From contig CAYFGP010000005.1 in NCBI GenBank assembly GCA_964342385.1, positions 51,299 to 115,298 on the forward strand: a stretch of 64,000 nucleotides of DNA, given 5' to 3'. How positions within the stretch are numbered: position 1 is the first letter of the stretch; each line of letters starts with the position of its first letter. A model generated the notes under the pieces. That model was not told the DNA's origin. It saw nothing but the letters and a program-made list of their open reading frames with translations, and searched no databases. Shown here in pieces: positions 9,041 to 16,986 of this stretch. The position numbers and the translations under genes were made by a program. This stretch comes from Oceanospirillum sp964342385. Its GTDB lineage: Bacteria > Pseudomonadota > Gammaproteobacteria > Pseudomonadales > Halomonadaceae.

Positions 9041-9493
9041 CTACTGACCCAACGTCAACACACGCTGCAGCATCTGCTTTGCGGTGTTCATGACTTCAAC
9101 ATTAGTCTGAAATGAGCGGGATGCCGATAACATATCTGCCATTTCTTCCACAACATTGACATTCGGGTAAAACACATAGCCTTCTTCATTGGCCATAGGG
9201 TGATCGGGTTCAAACCGGCGCTGAAGCGGAGCATCACTTTCTACAATGCCCATTACCTTCACACCTTCGCCTGCGCTATGACGAGGATCAAAGCTCGTCA
9301 CCGGGCTACCTGGCTCACCGGACTTGTAACTCTCCAGCATAGGAGCAAACACAGCCTTACGGGCACGATAGGTCTGATCCACGCTGCTACTAACGCTCTG
9401 TGCGTTAGCCATGTTACTGGCGGTAGTATTCAGACGCAGAGATTGCGCCCCCATACCACTACCGGCAATATCAAATATTTTTCCCAGAGACAT
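9041..9493 (-). CDS. flgC: Flagellar proximal rod protein FlgC
   Basis: 150 residues. It begins MSLGKIFDIAGSGMGAQSLRL with the rod motif NTTASNMANAQS, and ends with a D0 helix (VNVVEEMADMLSASRSFQTNVEVMNTAKQM). FlgC is a proximal rod subunit exported without a cleaved signal. The ribosome site GAGGAG lies inside the end of flgB, and the two genes are 2 bp apart, implying translational coupling. Confidence 0.96.
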   Translation of the reverse strand: MSLGKIFDIAGSGMGAQSLRLNTTASNMANAQSVSSSVDQTYRARKAVFAPMLESYKSGEPGSPVTSFDPRHSAGEGVKVMGIVESDAPLQRRFEPDHPMANEEGYVFYPNVNVVEEMADMLSASRSFQTNVEVMNTAKQMLQRVLTLGQ

Positions 9494-9495
9494 AA

Positions 9496-9897
9496 TTATT
9501 CACTCCTCAGCGCTTTGCTTAAGCCTTTGAATTTACTGTTCAGAAAGGTAAAGCTGGACTGAAACTCAAGGGCATTCCGTGCGTATTGAGCCTGCTCAAT
9601 ATCCGTCTCCACAGTATTACCATCAATGGCTGGCTGCGTAGGAATACGGTACTTCAGTGAACTTTCAGTCGTAATGGCTTCTGCCGGAATATGGTTACTG
9701 TGGGTGCGGTCTAATGACATGCGATCACGTTTTTCATATTCCCCCTTAAGCAAACCTTTAAAATCCAGGTCTCGCGCTTTAAAATTCGGCGTATCTGCAT
9801 TGGCAATATTATTCGCCAAAATTTCAGAACGCTGAGAGCGAACACTTAACGCTTGTGGATGAATACCCAGAGCATTGTCAAAACTGATTGCGGTCAT
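9496..9897 (-). CDS. flgB: Flagellar proximal rod protein FlgB
   Basis: Start set at ATG 9897 (133 residues, MTAISFDNALGIHPQ...), matching known FlgB N-termini. The frame has another ATG at 9912, but a sigma54-like promoter at 9931-9946 would leave almost no leader for it. The rod signature ILANNIANADTPNFKARDLDF is present, with a C-terminal D0 helix (AQYARNALEFQSSFTFLNSKFKGL). First gene of the operon. The usual flgA/flgM or cheV/cheR neighbours are absent; the next genes are a fatty-acid-type operon on the same strand. Confidence 0.95.
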   Translation of the reverse strand: MTAISFDNALGIHPQALSVRSQRSEILANNIANADTPNFKARDLDFKGLLKGEYEKRDRMSLDRTHSNHIPAEAITTESSLKYRIPTQPAIDGNTVETDIEQAQYARNALEFQSSFTFLNSKFKGLSKALRSE

Positions 9898-9930
9898 AGC
9901 CTGCCCCACCATTTACTTTCCCAATATAGA

Positions 9931-9946
9931 TACAAATTCCATACCA
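9931..9946 (-). promoter_or_regulatory. Sigma54-like promoter for the flgB operon
   Basis: The minus strand reads TGGTATGGAATTTGTA: a -24 GG, exactly 10 nt, then GT where the consensus has GC at -12 (consensus TGGCACG-N4-TTGC). The -12 element lies about 35 bp before the flgB ATG at 9897. In Vibrio and Pseudomonas the flgB operon is RpoN-dependent with an FlrC/FleQ-type activator. The position is right, but the -12 C-to-T change makes this a candidate only. Confidence 0.5.
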
Positions 9947-10072
9947 GAAATAAAAAAACCTTTAAAAACAACGATTTATATAAAAAACATTTTATTGTTA
10001 TTGTAGTTAAAGATTAAAGCGGAAGACCGTTGCCGCTTTTTATTTGCGAATGATTTTACAGACAGGAATAAC

Positions 10073-10100
10073 AAAAAAGGCGCTGCCAAACGACAGCGCC
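10073..10100 (-). terminator. Terminator of the acyl-CoA dehydrogenase operon
   Basis: The minus strand has the perfect 7-bp stem GGCGCTG/CAGCGCC with an 8-nt loop, followed by six T. It isolates the flgB promoter from upstream transcription. Confidence 0.85.
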
Positions 10101-10138
10101 AAAGGATATAGAGGCAACAATAAAAACAGATAAGCACC

Positions 10139-10181
10139 GAAACAAAAGTCTCTCTAGACAATACCAGAGTACTTTTGTTTC
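10139..10181 (-). repeat. Long inverted repeat just after the acyl-CoA dehydrogenase stop
   Basis: GAAACAAAAGT (10139-10149) is perfectly repeated in inverse at 10171-10181. CTCT/AGAG extends the stem to about 15 bp with a one-base bulge. It lies 20 bp beyond the stop codon and before the terminator at 10073-10100, so it would be the first of two hairpins at the mRNA 3' end. Confidence 0.6.
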
Positions 10182-10201
10182 AGTGTGTTAGAGCGCGATG
10201 A

Positions 10202-11359
10202 TTAATCCAGCTCTTTCAGGATCTCCCGCGCGATAATCACACGCTGGATCTCACTGGTGCCCTCATAAATAGAGGTCACACGTACATCACGGGCAAAACG
10301 CTCCAGTGGGTACTCTTTCACATAACCGTTGCCGCCCATCAGCTGCAGGGCAGAGTAACAGGCCGTATTGGCTTTTTCAGTAGCAAACAGTTTGGCCATA
10401 GAGGCTTCTTTGGCAAACGGCAGGCCCTGTTCTTTCTTCCACGCCGCACTCATCAGCAGCAGGCGCGCGGCTTCCAGTTCGGTGTAGTGATCAGCCATCA
10501 TCCACTGCAGACCCTGGAAGTTAGCAATCGGTTGACCGAACTGCTCACGCTCCTTGGTATAACGTGCTGCATAATCCATTGCCGCACTGCCGATACCCAG
10601 TGCCAGGGAACCAATACCGATACGACCACCAGCCAGCTCAGCCACGGCGATACGGAAACCGTCATTCAGCTCACCCATAATGGCCGAGTCCGGTACACGA
10701 CAGTTATCAAACAGCACTTCGTTAGTCGCTGAGGCCTTCTGCCCCATCTTGTCTTCCGCTTTGCTGATCTTAACGCCTGGGTTGTCGGCATCCACCAGGA
10801 AACAGCTGATGCCCTTACCTTTCTTAGCGGCTTTATCGGTTACCGCCCATACGACAAAGACACCGGCGTATTCAGCACTACTGATCCACTGCTTAGCACC
10901 ATTGATCACCCAATCATCACCGTCTTTTACTGCGCTGGTGCGCATACCAGATGGATCAGAACCGGCATTGGCTTCACTTAGACAGAAGCTACCAGCCGGG
11001 TATTCACCGCTACATAGCTTAGGCAGGTACTTTTGACGCTGTTCTTCGTTACCTACCACCTGAATCACTTCGGCCACCATATTGGTTACCGACATGGTCA
11101 CTGCGGTCGAGGCACAAGCACGAGCGATCTCGGTCATAGCAACGCTAAAGGCCACCACACCGGCTTCTGTACCACCGTACTCAGCGCTGACATTCAGGCC
11201 CATAAAACCCAACTCAGCCAGTTTTTTCAGGTTGGCCAGTAGGATAGTTTGATCACCGGTGTGATCCAGTTCAGCAGCCACAGGTTCCAGTTCAGTCTGG
11301 GCGAATTTACGCGCCATATCCTGGATCATCTGCTGCTCTTCGGTTAATGCCATATGCAT
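10202..11359 (-). CDS. Acyl-CoA dehydrogenase (short/branched-chain type)
   Basis: 385 residues, the normal length of the FAD-dependent acyl-CoA dehydrogenase family. Domain order: N-terminal helices (LTEEQQMIQDMARKFA), beta domain with FAD/substrate motif CLSEANAGSDPSGM and WISSAEYAGVFVVWA, and C-terminal helices with GGNGYVKEYPLERFARDVR and the catalytic-Glu motif IYEGTSEIQR. It catalyses alpha,beta-desaturation of an acyl-CoA and passes electrons to ETF. Chain-length preference cannot be read from the sequence; the family resembles butyryl/2-methylbutyryl-type enzymes. It has a GAGGAG ribosome site and lies 23 bp downstream of the SDR gene, so the two are co-transcribed. Confidence 0.93.
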   Translation of the reverse strand: MHMALTEEQQMIQDMARKFAQTELEPVAAELDHTGDQTILLANLKKLAELGFMGLNVSAEYGGTEAGVVAFSVAMTEIARACASTAVTMSVTNMVAEVIQVVGNEEQRQKYLPKLCSGEYPAGSFCLSEANAGSDPSGMRTSAVKDGDDWVINGAKQWISSAEYAGVFVVWAVTDKAAKKGKGISCFLVDADNPGVKISKAEDKMGQKASATNEVLFDNCRVPDSAIMGELNDGFRIAVAELAGGRIGIGSLALGIGSAAMDYAARYTKEREQFGQPIANFQGLQWMMADHYTELEAARLLLMSAAWKKEQGLPFAKEASMAKLFATEKANTACYSALQLMGGNGYVKEYPLERFARDVRVTSIYEGTSEIQRVIIAREILKELD

Positions 11360-11382
11360 ACGGTTATCTCCTCAGCAGTGGC

Positions 11383-12144
11383 TTAAGCCATACGGATCGC
11401 GCCGTCCAGACGAATCACTTCGCCGTTCAGCATGGTATTCTCGATAATGTGGCACGCCATCGCCGCAAACTCAGCCGGCTTACCCAGACGTTTCGGGAAA
11501 GGAACGGAATTACCCAGCGCTTCAACCGCTTCATCTGGAATATCGCTCATCATTGGCGTTTCAAATACACCTGGAGCCAGGGTCATGACACGGATACCGT
11601 GACGGGACAGCTCACGAGCCAGTGGCAGTGCCATACCCGCGACACCCGCTTTAGAAGAGGAGTAAGACGCCTGACCTATCTGACCATCAAATGCCGCAAT
11701 AGAAGCCGTATTGATGATAATGCCACGCTCGTTATCGGCCATCGCTTCGTTTTTCGCCATCGCCTGAGCCGCCAGACGGTTGACATTAAAGGTACCGACC
11801 AGGTTGATATTCACGCCCTTGGCAAACAGCTCCAGAGAAGCCGGATTCAGCTCACGATCCAGCAGTTTTTGTACAACAACAATACCGGCACAGTGCACCA
11901 CGCCGTGCAGAGCACCGTAGGATTCAACAGCTAGATTAACCGCATTCTGCACATCGTCCTCAGAGGTGATATCGGTAGCGATAAAGCTGGCACTTTCACC
12001 CAGCTCAGCCGCCAGTTCAATACCGGCTTTATTGATATCTGCCAGTACCACATTAGCACCTTGCTCAATCAGGCTACGGGTTGTCGCTTCACCCAGACCT
12101 GAGCTGGCACCTGTCACTAAAAACGTTTTACCGGAAATCTGCAT
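11383..12144 (-). CDS. SDR-family 3-hydroxyacyl-CoA dehydrogenase-like oxidoreductase
   Basis: 253 residues. A Rossmann fold with the NAD(P) motif TGASSGLG (about 11-18), an Asp at the end of beta-2 (VLADI) favouring NAD, NTASIAAF, and the catalytic SYSSSK (Tyr/Lys). The sequence resembles type-2 3-hydroxyacyl-CoA dehydrogenases (HSD10-like), e.g. GIVVVQKLLDRE and the C-terminal NGEVIRLDGAIRMA. With the acyl-CoA dehydrogenase it probably catalyses the hydroxyacyl-CoA oxidation step of straight- or branched-chain acyl-CoA breakdown. The ribosome site is weak. The upstream 332-bp spacer suggests its own promoter. Confidence 0.88.
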   Translation of the reverse strand: MQISGKTFLVTGASSGLGEATTRSLIEQGANVVLADINKAGIELAAELGESASFIATDITSEDDVQNAVNLAVESYGALHGVVHCAGIVVVQKLLDRELNPASLELFAKGVNINLVGTFNVNRLAAQAMAKNEAMADNERGIIINTASIAAFDGQIGQASYSSSKAGVAGMALPLARELSRHGIRVMTLAPGVFETPMMSDIPDEAVEALGNSVPFPKRLGKPAEFAAMACHIIENTMLNGEVIRLDGAIRMA

Positions 12145-12202
12145 CGTCTTATCTCTATATACTGGTAATCAATGATTAAAAAGGAAACGGTTACACGGCT
12201 AT

Positions 12203-12218
12203 CAAGCAGCGCTTAAAC
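12203..12218. promoter_or_regulatory. Variant TetR-type operator upstream of the SDR gene
   Basis: CAAGCAGCGCTTAAAC contains the palindrome AAGC-AGC-GCTT, equal to the AGCAAGCGCT operator seen at 14310 and 15091 with one base removed. It lies about 60 bp before the SDR start, in promoter position. Control by the TetR protein at 14509-15081 is inferred. Confidence 0.35.
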
Positions 12219-12300
12219 CGATCAAAAAAGAGGGCGACAGTGCCGTGCCATGGATCTCAGTGATCATGTCGTCATCTTCGCCCTTTAGTTCTATTCGTTA

Positions 12301-12323
12301 TGTATCACACACAATGCGATACA
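12301..12323. repeat. Inverted repeat TGTATC-N11-GATACA in the SDR promoter spacer
   Basis: 6-bp arms at 12301-12306 and 12318-12323. It may be an operator. The remainder of the 12145-12476 spacer shows no gene. Confidence 0.3.
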
Positions 12324-12437
12324 CTGTGGTTCCTGTATAAGTCATGATGGTTAATTTTTCAGGCTATGATAGAACTAAAACCTGCCATAACCAGTAACCA
12401 TCCTGACTCGGGTTGCTAAACCTTAAACCGCTTTTAA

Positions 12438-12467
12438 CATCCGGCAGTTGGAACAGTCTGCCGGATG
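12438..12467 (-). terminator. Hairpin after the acyl-CoA synthetase gene
   Basis: A perfect 10-bp stem CATCCGGCAG/CTGCCGGATG with a 10-nt loop starts 10 bp after the stop on the minus strand. It is followed by TTAAAAG rather than a full T-run, so termination may be partial. Confidence 0.55.
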
Positions 12468-12476
12468 CGTAAGCTC

Positions 12477-14135
12477 TTATGCGGACTGAGCTTCTTCGTG
12501 TGCTTGCTGACGTAGGATAAAGCGCTGGATCTTGCCTGATGGTGTTTTTGGCAGCTGATCGACAAACTCAATTTCACGCGGGAAGGCGTGCGTAGACAGA
12601 CGCTCACGTACCAGATTCTGAATATCCTGTACCAGCTCATCAGAACCTTCATGACCATCACGCAGTACCACGTAGGACTTAATAATGTGACCACGCTTAG
12701 CGTCTGGCTTACCTACAGCGGCACTTTCTGCCACCGCTTCATGCTCCAGTACGGTACCTTCAACGTCCGCAGGACCGACACGGTAACCGGCAGTAGTGAT
12801 GATATCGTCGTCACGACCGCTGAACTGGAAGATGCCATCACGGTTTTCAAATACCATGTCACCGGTCAGGTAGTATTTACCGTGGAACGGCTTCTTCTCC
12901 TGCCAGGTATAACCCTGGAAGAAGAACGCAGGTGAGTTTTCCATATCTACCGCGAACTGGCCTTCTTCACCTGGGCTTACTTCGTTGTAGTTCTCATCCA
13001 GCGCCACCACACGGTAACCCGGCATGGCGTAACCCATGGCTCCAATCACCACCTTGTGCTCCAGAGAGTGGTGGTTACAGCAGGTCATACCGGTTTCGGT
13101 CTGACCATAGTGATCCATCACCGGACAACCCAGTACATCGGATACCCAGTTCACTACCTCAGGACTTAGAGGCTCACCGGCCGAACTGGCACGACGCAGT
13201 ACCAAATTTGGCTTCATCTCTTCATGGGCATCGCTGGCCATCATCATGCGGTAAGCGGTAGGAGCCGCAGCCAGATTGGTGATCTGGTATTTTTCCAGCA
13301 TTTCGTAGGTGTTTTCGGTGGTAAAGCCCGCTTCGTTAAAGTGCGTGGCAATACCCATACACAGTGGACCTGTGATCGCGTAGTACAGACCATACGCCCA
13401 ACCCGGATCAGCCACGTTCCAGTACTTGTCGTGGTCATCCAGACCGATGGCATACTTCATATAAATATAGAAGCCCAGCAGAGCTTTCAGCGGTACCGCA
13501 ACACCTTTGGACTTACCCACGGTACCCGAGGTGAACATCTGCAGGAACGGCTGCTCAGCATCCAGAACCACAGGCTCACACTCATCACTGAACGAGGCCA
13601 TTACCGTATCAAAGTGCAGGTCACCTTTCGCTTCTGCGGTCTCTTGATCGGCACAGACCTGCACGACTGTCGGCAGACCGTTCACCTGATCAAACTTGCT
13701 ACGGTTAGCATCGTCAGTCACCACCACTTTGGCGTCACACTGGGAGATGCGGTACTCAATGGCTTCGTAACCAAAAGCGGTAAACAGCGGTTGATACACC
13801 GCACCGATACGCCAGGTGCCCAGCACCACTACCAGCAGATCAGGAGTACGCGGCAGCATACAGGAGATACGATCACCGGCTTTAACCCCCTGAGATTTCA
13901 GGAAGTTGGCAAATTGCGCCGATTTTTTCTGTAGCTCTGCCCAACTATGGGTCGAGCTGACACCGCCGATACCTTCATAGTACAGCGCGATCTCATCGCC
14001 CTTGCCCGCATGGACCTGCTTATCACAGCACTCCACGCAGGCGTTAAAGCCTTCCTTCAGGCTGCCCAGAAACTTCGCTTCAACCTGATCCATTGAAAAA
14101 TCAGCCATAAAAGCCGGGTAGTGGTTTGTTTGCAT
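12477..14135 (-). CDS. AMP-dependent acyl-CoA synthetase
   Basis: 552 residues, an ANL-superfamily adenylating enzyme. Motifs: P-loop FTSGTVGKSKGVAVP (about 209), the A5-type motif DHYGQTETGM, the adenylate motif YLTGDMVF, the hinge FSGRDDDIITTAGYRVGP, and the C-terminal catalytic lysine in PKTPSGKIQRF. It activates a carboxylic acid to its CoA thioester via an acyl-adenylate in the cytoplasm. The sequence resembles acetyl-/medium-chain acyl-CoA synthetases; the substrate is not determinable here. The GGAG ribosome site is good. Association with an acyl-CoA dehydrogenase, an SDR and a TetR gene indicates a small acyl catabolism unit. Confidence 0.9.
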   Translation of the reverse strand: MQTNHYPAFMADFSMDQVEAKFLGSLKEGFNACVECCDKQVHAGKGDEIALYYEGIGGVSSTHSWAELQKKSAQFANFLKSQGVKAGDRISCMLPRTPDLLVVVLGTWRIGAVYQPLFTAFGYEAIEYRISQCDAKVVVTDDANRSKFDQVNGLPTVVQVCADQETAEAKGDLHFDTVMASFSDECEPVVLDAEQPFLQMFTSGTVGKSKGVAVPLKALLGFYIYMKYAIGLDDHDKYWNVADPGWAYGLYYAITGPLCMGIATHFNEAGFTTENTYEMLEKYQITNLAAAPTAYRMMMASDAHEEMKPNLVLRRASSAGEPLSPEVVNWVSDVLGCPVMDHYGQTETGMTCCNHHSLEHKVVIGAMGYAMPGYRVVALDENYNEVSPGEEGQFAVDMENSPAFFFQGYTWQEKKPFHGKYYLTGDMVFENRDGIFQFSGRDDDIITTAGYRVGPADVEGTVLEHEAVAESAAVGKPDAKRGHIIKSYVVLRDGHEGSDELVQDIQNLVRERLSTHAFPREIEFVDQLPKTPSGKIQRFILRQQAHEEAQSA

Positions 14136-14230
14136 TAGTAGGGTCTCCGAAAGTCCAAATGCCAGAAATTGTTTTTGTTATGGCTCAATCCATCAGGTCT
14201 GGGTTAGCTCATACCAGACCGGAACAAATA

Positions 14231-14246
14231 ACGTTTACGTTAACGT
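14231..14246. promoter_or_regulatory. ACGT-rich palindrome upstream of the acyl-CoA synthetase gene
   Basis: ACGTTTACGTTAACGT contains the perfect palindrome ACGTTAACGT and a second overlapping ACGT half. It lies about 95 bp before the synthetase start. It resembles, from memory, LiuR-type (MerR family) sites of branched-chain acyl catabolism genes, but no such regulator is in the window. Confidence 0.35.
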
Positions 14247-14309
14247 CATCTCTTATCCCTAAAAAAAAGCGCCTTTGATGCTATCGGGTATGTTTCAACC
14301 AGAAAAACT

Positions 14310-14319
14310 AGCAAGCGCT
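14310..14319. promoter_or_regulatory. Candidate TetR operator before the acyl-CoA synthetase gene
   Basis: AGCAAGCGCT, in the context CTAGCAAGCGCTCGGTTT, is the same 10-mer found in inverse at 15091-15100 before the TetR gene, with flanking bases also partly shared. It is expected to link expression of the synthetase to the regulator. Confidence 0.55.
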
Positions 14320-14396
14320 CGGTTTAATAACAATTTAGCTATCCTGAGGTTTTGGTGCAAGCCCTGAAAAACAGTTTTTTTCATCCAGTGGATTAA

Positions 14397-14430
14397 AAAA
14401 ACAAAAAAGGCCCGCAAAAAGCGAGCCTTA
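14397..14430 (-). terminator. Terminator after the TetR gene
   Basis: The minus-strand stem AAGGC.CGC/GCG.GCCTT with loop TTTTT and one mismatch is followed by a long T-rich tail. It separates the regulator from the synthetase gene; the 14136-14508 gap holds this, the operator and the ACGT palindrome. Confidence 0.8.
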
Positions 14431-14508
14431 GCAAGATCATAACGATTAAAAAAATTTACGCCGATTCCATCAAATCAATCTTTCGACAAAGCCGTTCTCT
14501 TTTCACGC

Positions 14509-15081
14509 CTATTGCTTTAGACCAATCAACTCAGCCAGAGCATTGGCCAGATCATCCGGCGACTTCTCACCACTGGCATCATACCACTGCACTGTCCAGT
14601 TGAGCGCCCCCAGGGTAAAGCGACGAATCAGTGGTACATCTCCGTTTAGCACCCCGGCCGTCACACACTCATCAATCACCTGTTGCCACAGGGTTTCGTA
14701 CTCATCACGCATACCGATCAATACATTCAGCGACTCGTCCGATAAACTGCGCCACTCATACAGGGCGACAACGTGAGCGTTACGGTCAGTCAGCAGAGTA
14801 CTCAGGTGAGCCTTGGACAGGGCCAGAAAGCGCTCTCTGGGTTCAGTCACACCGTCCAATGTTTCCCCAGCGATCTCCAACGCACTCTCCATACCATCCT
14901 GAATTACCGCACACAGGATCTCCTGCTTATCATTAAAATGGTGAAACAGGCTGCCAGATTTAATGCCCATGGCATCGGCCAGCATTCTCACGGTAGTCCG
15001 CTCGTAGCCCTGCTCAAAGAACAGGCGTGCTGCGATTGCTACCAGTTCCTTGCGTCGTTTTGAGTTATTGGTCTGAGTCAT
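14509..15081 (-). CDS. TetR/AcrR-family transcriptional regulator of acyl-CoA metabolism
   Basis: 190 residues. The N-terminal helix-turn-helix (about 10-55) has ELVAIAARLFFEQGYERTTVRMLADAMG and GSLFHHFNDKQEIL, the TetR signature. The C-terminal ligand domain has GALNWTVQWYDASGEKSPDDLANALAELI, typical of regulators of acyl-CoA utilisation genes. It probably represses the adjacent synthetase and dehydrogenase genes until an acyl-CoA ligand binds. The ATG has a poor ribosome site and lies only 10 bp from the operator-like 10-mer at 15091, consistent with autoregulation. Confidence 0.88.
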   Translation of the reverse strand: MTQTNNSKRRKELVAIAARLFFEQGYERTTVRMLADAMGIKSGSLFHHFNDKQEILCAVIQDGMESALEIAGETLDGVTEPRERFLALSKAHLSTLLTDRNAHVVALYEWRSLSDESLNVLIGMRDEYETLWQQVIDECVTAGVLNGDVPLIRRFTLGALNWTVQWYDASGEKSPDDLANALAELIGLKQ

Positions 15082-15090
15082 ATCAAATCT

Positions 15091-15100
15091 AGCGCTTGCT
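15091..15100. promoter_or_regulatory. Candidate TetR operator in the regulator's own leader
   Basis: AGCGCTTGCT is the reverse complement of the 10-mer at 14310-14319. It overlaps the expected promoter/leader of the TetR gene, whose ATG ends at 15081. Confidence 0.55.
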
Positions 15101-15316
15101 TGGTTTTTATGAATTATGCCAACAAATTAACCACAATCCTCTATTCAGGGTCAAATGGAATCATGCCATTACCAGCATCCACTTACGCCAAAGCCCTTTA
15201 CCCGTTACAGCTCTGGTATTTCAGTAAACAACTTTGTACATTGGCTCAGTTAACCCTCTCTATGTGATGGATATTCAGGACTTTTTTGTCAGCTTCTTTA
15301 GGAAACAAAGGCTGTT

Positions 15317-16444
15317 ATGAACATCGTTTTTCGTGCCGATGCCTCAATCAATATTGGCAGCGGCCATATTATGCGCTGTCTGACCCTCGCAGATGCACTG
15401 ACCGAACAGGGTCATCAGTGCCGCTTTATCTGCCGATCACATAAGGGACATCTGGGGGATTTTATTAATCAGAAAGGTTACCACGTTGATTTTCTTGCAG
15501 CCCCGGAGGCATCAGATCAGGTTGATCCTATAGCGGATGACTCTAGCTCATGCGTGCCACCCCATGCCCATTGGCTGGAGGCCCCCTGGCAACTGGATGC
15601 CGAACAAACACTGCAGGCACTTTCAACATCTATCGCCTCAAGACAAGCTGTCGATTGGCTGATTATGGATCACTATGCTCTGGACTATCGCTGGCAAGAG
15701 GTCTGTCGTGCAGGTTTTAACAAGTTAATGGTGATTGACGATCTGGCTGATCGCCAACACAGGTGTGATCTGCTACTGGATCAAACTTTTGGCCGCACAG
15801 CAGACAACTATCAATCTCTGGTTCCCACTCGATGCCAAATTTTGACCGGTGCTCAATACGCGCTGTTACGGCCTGAATTCAGTGAGTGGCGTACTGCCAG
15901 TCTTAAACGTCGTCAGTCTCCTGAGTTAAACAATCTGCTGATTAATCTGGGCGGAGTGGATAAAGACAATATCACCAGTACTCTACTCAAAGCCATTGAT
16001 AGTAGCCGCCTGCCAGAATCCTGCGGGTTAACCGTTGTGATGGGTGTCACAGCCCCTCATATTGAGCAGATCAAACAGATAGCTACAGAGATAAAACAAC
16101 CCTGTCAGGTACTTCAGGGGGTGAATAATATGGCAGAGTTAATGGCCAATGCCGATTTCGCTATTGGCGCAGCAGGCAGTACCAGCTGGGAAAGATGCTG
16201 CCTGGGTTTGCCAACACTGATGATCATATTAGCAGAAAACCAACAAACCATTGCCACGCAACTGCAAGCCGCCGGTGCAGCACAACCACTCAGTATCGGT
16301 CCTCAGCTTGCACAACAGGTCGCTCAATGTTTTGATCAGCTAAGCCCCGAGTATCTCAGCAACAGTAGTCAGGCCGCTCAAGCGATCAGCGATGGTCTTG
16401 GGTGCTTAAAAGTCGTTAATTATCTGGAGCAGGAGCCACAATGA
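15317..16444 (+). CDS. pseG: UDP-sugar hydrolase PseG of pseudaminic acid synthesis
   Basis: 375 residues. It begins with the PseG signature RADASINIGSGHIMRCLTLADAL and has IMDHYALDYRWQ, VIDDLADRQHRCDLLLDQT and the C-terminal GT-B-like FAIGAAGSTSWERCCLGLPTL. PseG removes UDP from UDP-2,4-diacetamido-2,4,6-trideoxy-L-altropyranose to give the sugar that PseI condenses with phosphoenolpyruvate. It overlaps pseH by 4 bp (ATGA). The ribosome site AAAGG is suitably placed. pseB, pseC and pseF are not in this window. Confidence 0.93.
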   Translation: MNIVFRADASINIGSGHIMRCLTLADALTEQGHQCRFICRSHKGHLGDFINQKGYHVDFLAAPEASDQVDPIADDSSSCVPPHAHWLEAPWQLDAEQTLQALSTSIASRQAVDWLIMDHYALDYRWQEVCRAGFNKLMVIDDLADRQHRCDLLLDQTFGRTADNYQSLVPTRCQILTGAQYALLRPEFSEWRTASLKRRQSPELNNLLINLGGVDKDNITSTLLKAIDSSRLPESCGLTVVMGVTAPHIEQIKQIATEIKQPCQVLQGVNNMAELMANADFAIGAAGSTSWERCCLGLPTLMIILAENQQTIATQLQAAGAAQPLSIGPQLAQQVAQCFDQLSPEYLSNSSQAAQAISDGLGCLKVVNYLEQEPQ

Positions 16445-16980
16445 ACACCTCAACCAGCTTTGTCCGCCCTATGGCAGAAAAAGACCTGTCCACTGTGCTG
16501 AGTTGGCGTAATCATCCTGAGGTACGGCGCTTTATGTACACTCAGTATGAGATCACCTTGCAGGAACACACTCAATGGTTCGAGTGCTGTCAGCCTGATC
16601 CCTTACGTCAACTTCTCGTCTTTGAGCACCAGGATGTACCGGCAGGTTTTATTCATTTTACCCTGCAGTCTCACCAACAGATTGCTGACTGGGGGTTTTA
16701 TCTGGCACCGGATGCCGCCAAAGGTACGGGCAGCCTGTTAGGCTTTCATGCCCTGAACTATGCTTTCTGTGAACTCAGGTTACATAAGGTGTGCGGTCAG
16801 GCCATTGGGTATAATGACAAATCGATCCGATTCCACTTAAAGATGGGCTTTCAGCAGGAAGGGACGCTGAGAGACCAGTATTATGATGGCCAGAATTTCC
16901 ACTCAATCGCCTGCTTCGGGTTATTAGCGCAGGAGTGGCATACCCACAGTCAAGAGATGACCCAGATAGCCAAGAGATAA
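16441..16980 (+). CDS. pseH: Acetyltransferase PseH of pseudaminic acid synthesis
   Basis: 179 residues, a GNAT fold. It begins with FVRPMAEKDLSTVLSWRNHPEVRRFMYT, the PseH/RimJ-type N-terminus, and has the acetyl-CoA region ALNYAFCELRLHKVCGQAIGYNDKSIRFHLKMGFQQEGTLRDQY. In the pathway PseH acetylates the 4-amino group of the UDP-amino sugar before PseG acts. The start codon overlaps the pseG stop, and pseI follows after 6 bp, so the three genes form one operon. Confidence 0.92.
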   Translation: MNTSTSFVRPMAEKDLSTVLSWRNHPEVRRFMYTQYEITLQEHTQWFECCQPDPLRQLLVFEHQDVPAGFIHFTLQSHQQIADWGFYLAPDAAKGTGSLLGFHALNYAFCELRLHKVCGQAIGYNDKSIRFHLKMGFQQEGTLRDQYYDGQNFHSIACFGLLAQEWHTHSQEMTQIAKR

Positions 16981-16986
16981 CCAAGT

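Noticed and set aside
9976..10161. 61-codon minus-strand ORF between acyl-CoA dehydrogenase and flgB
   Set aside because: It overlaps the terminator and a long inverted repeat; composition is unlike coding sequence.
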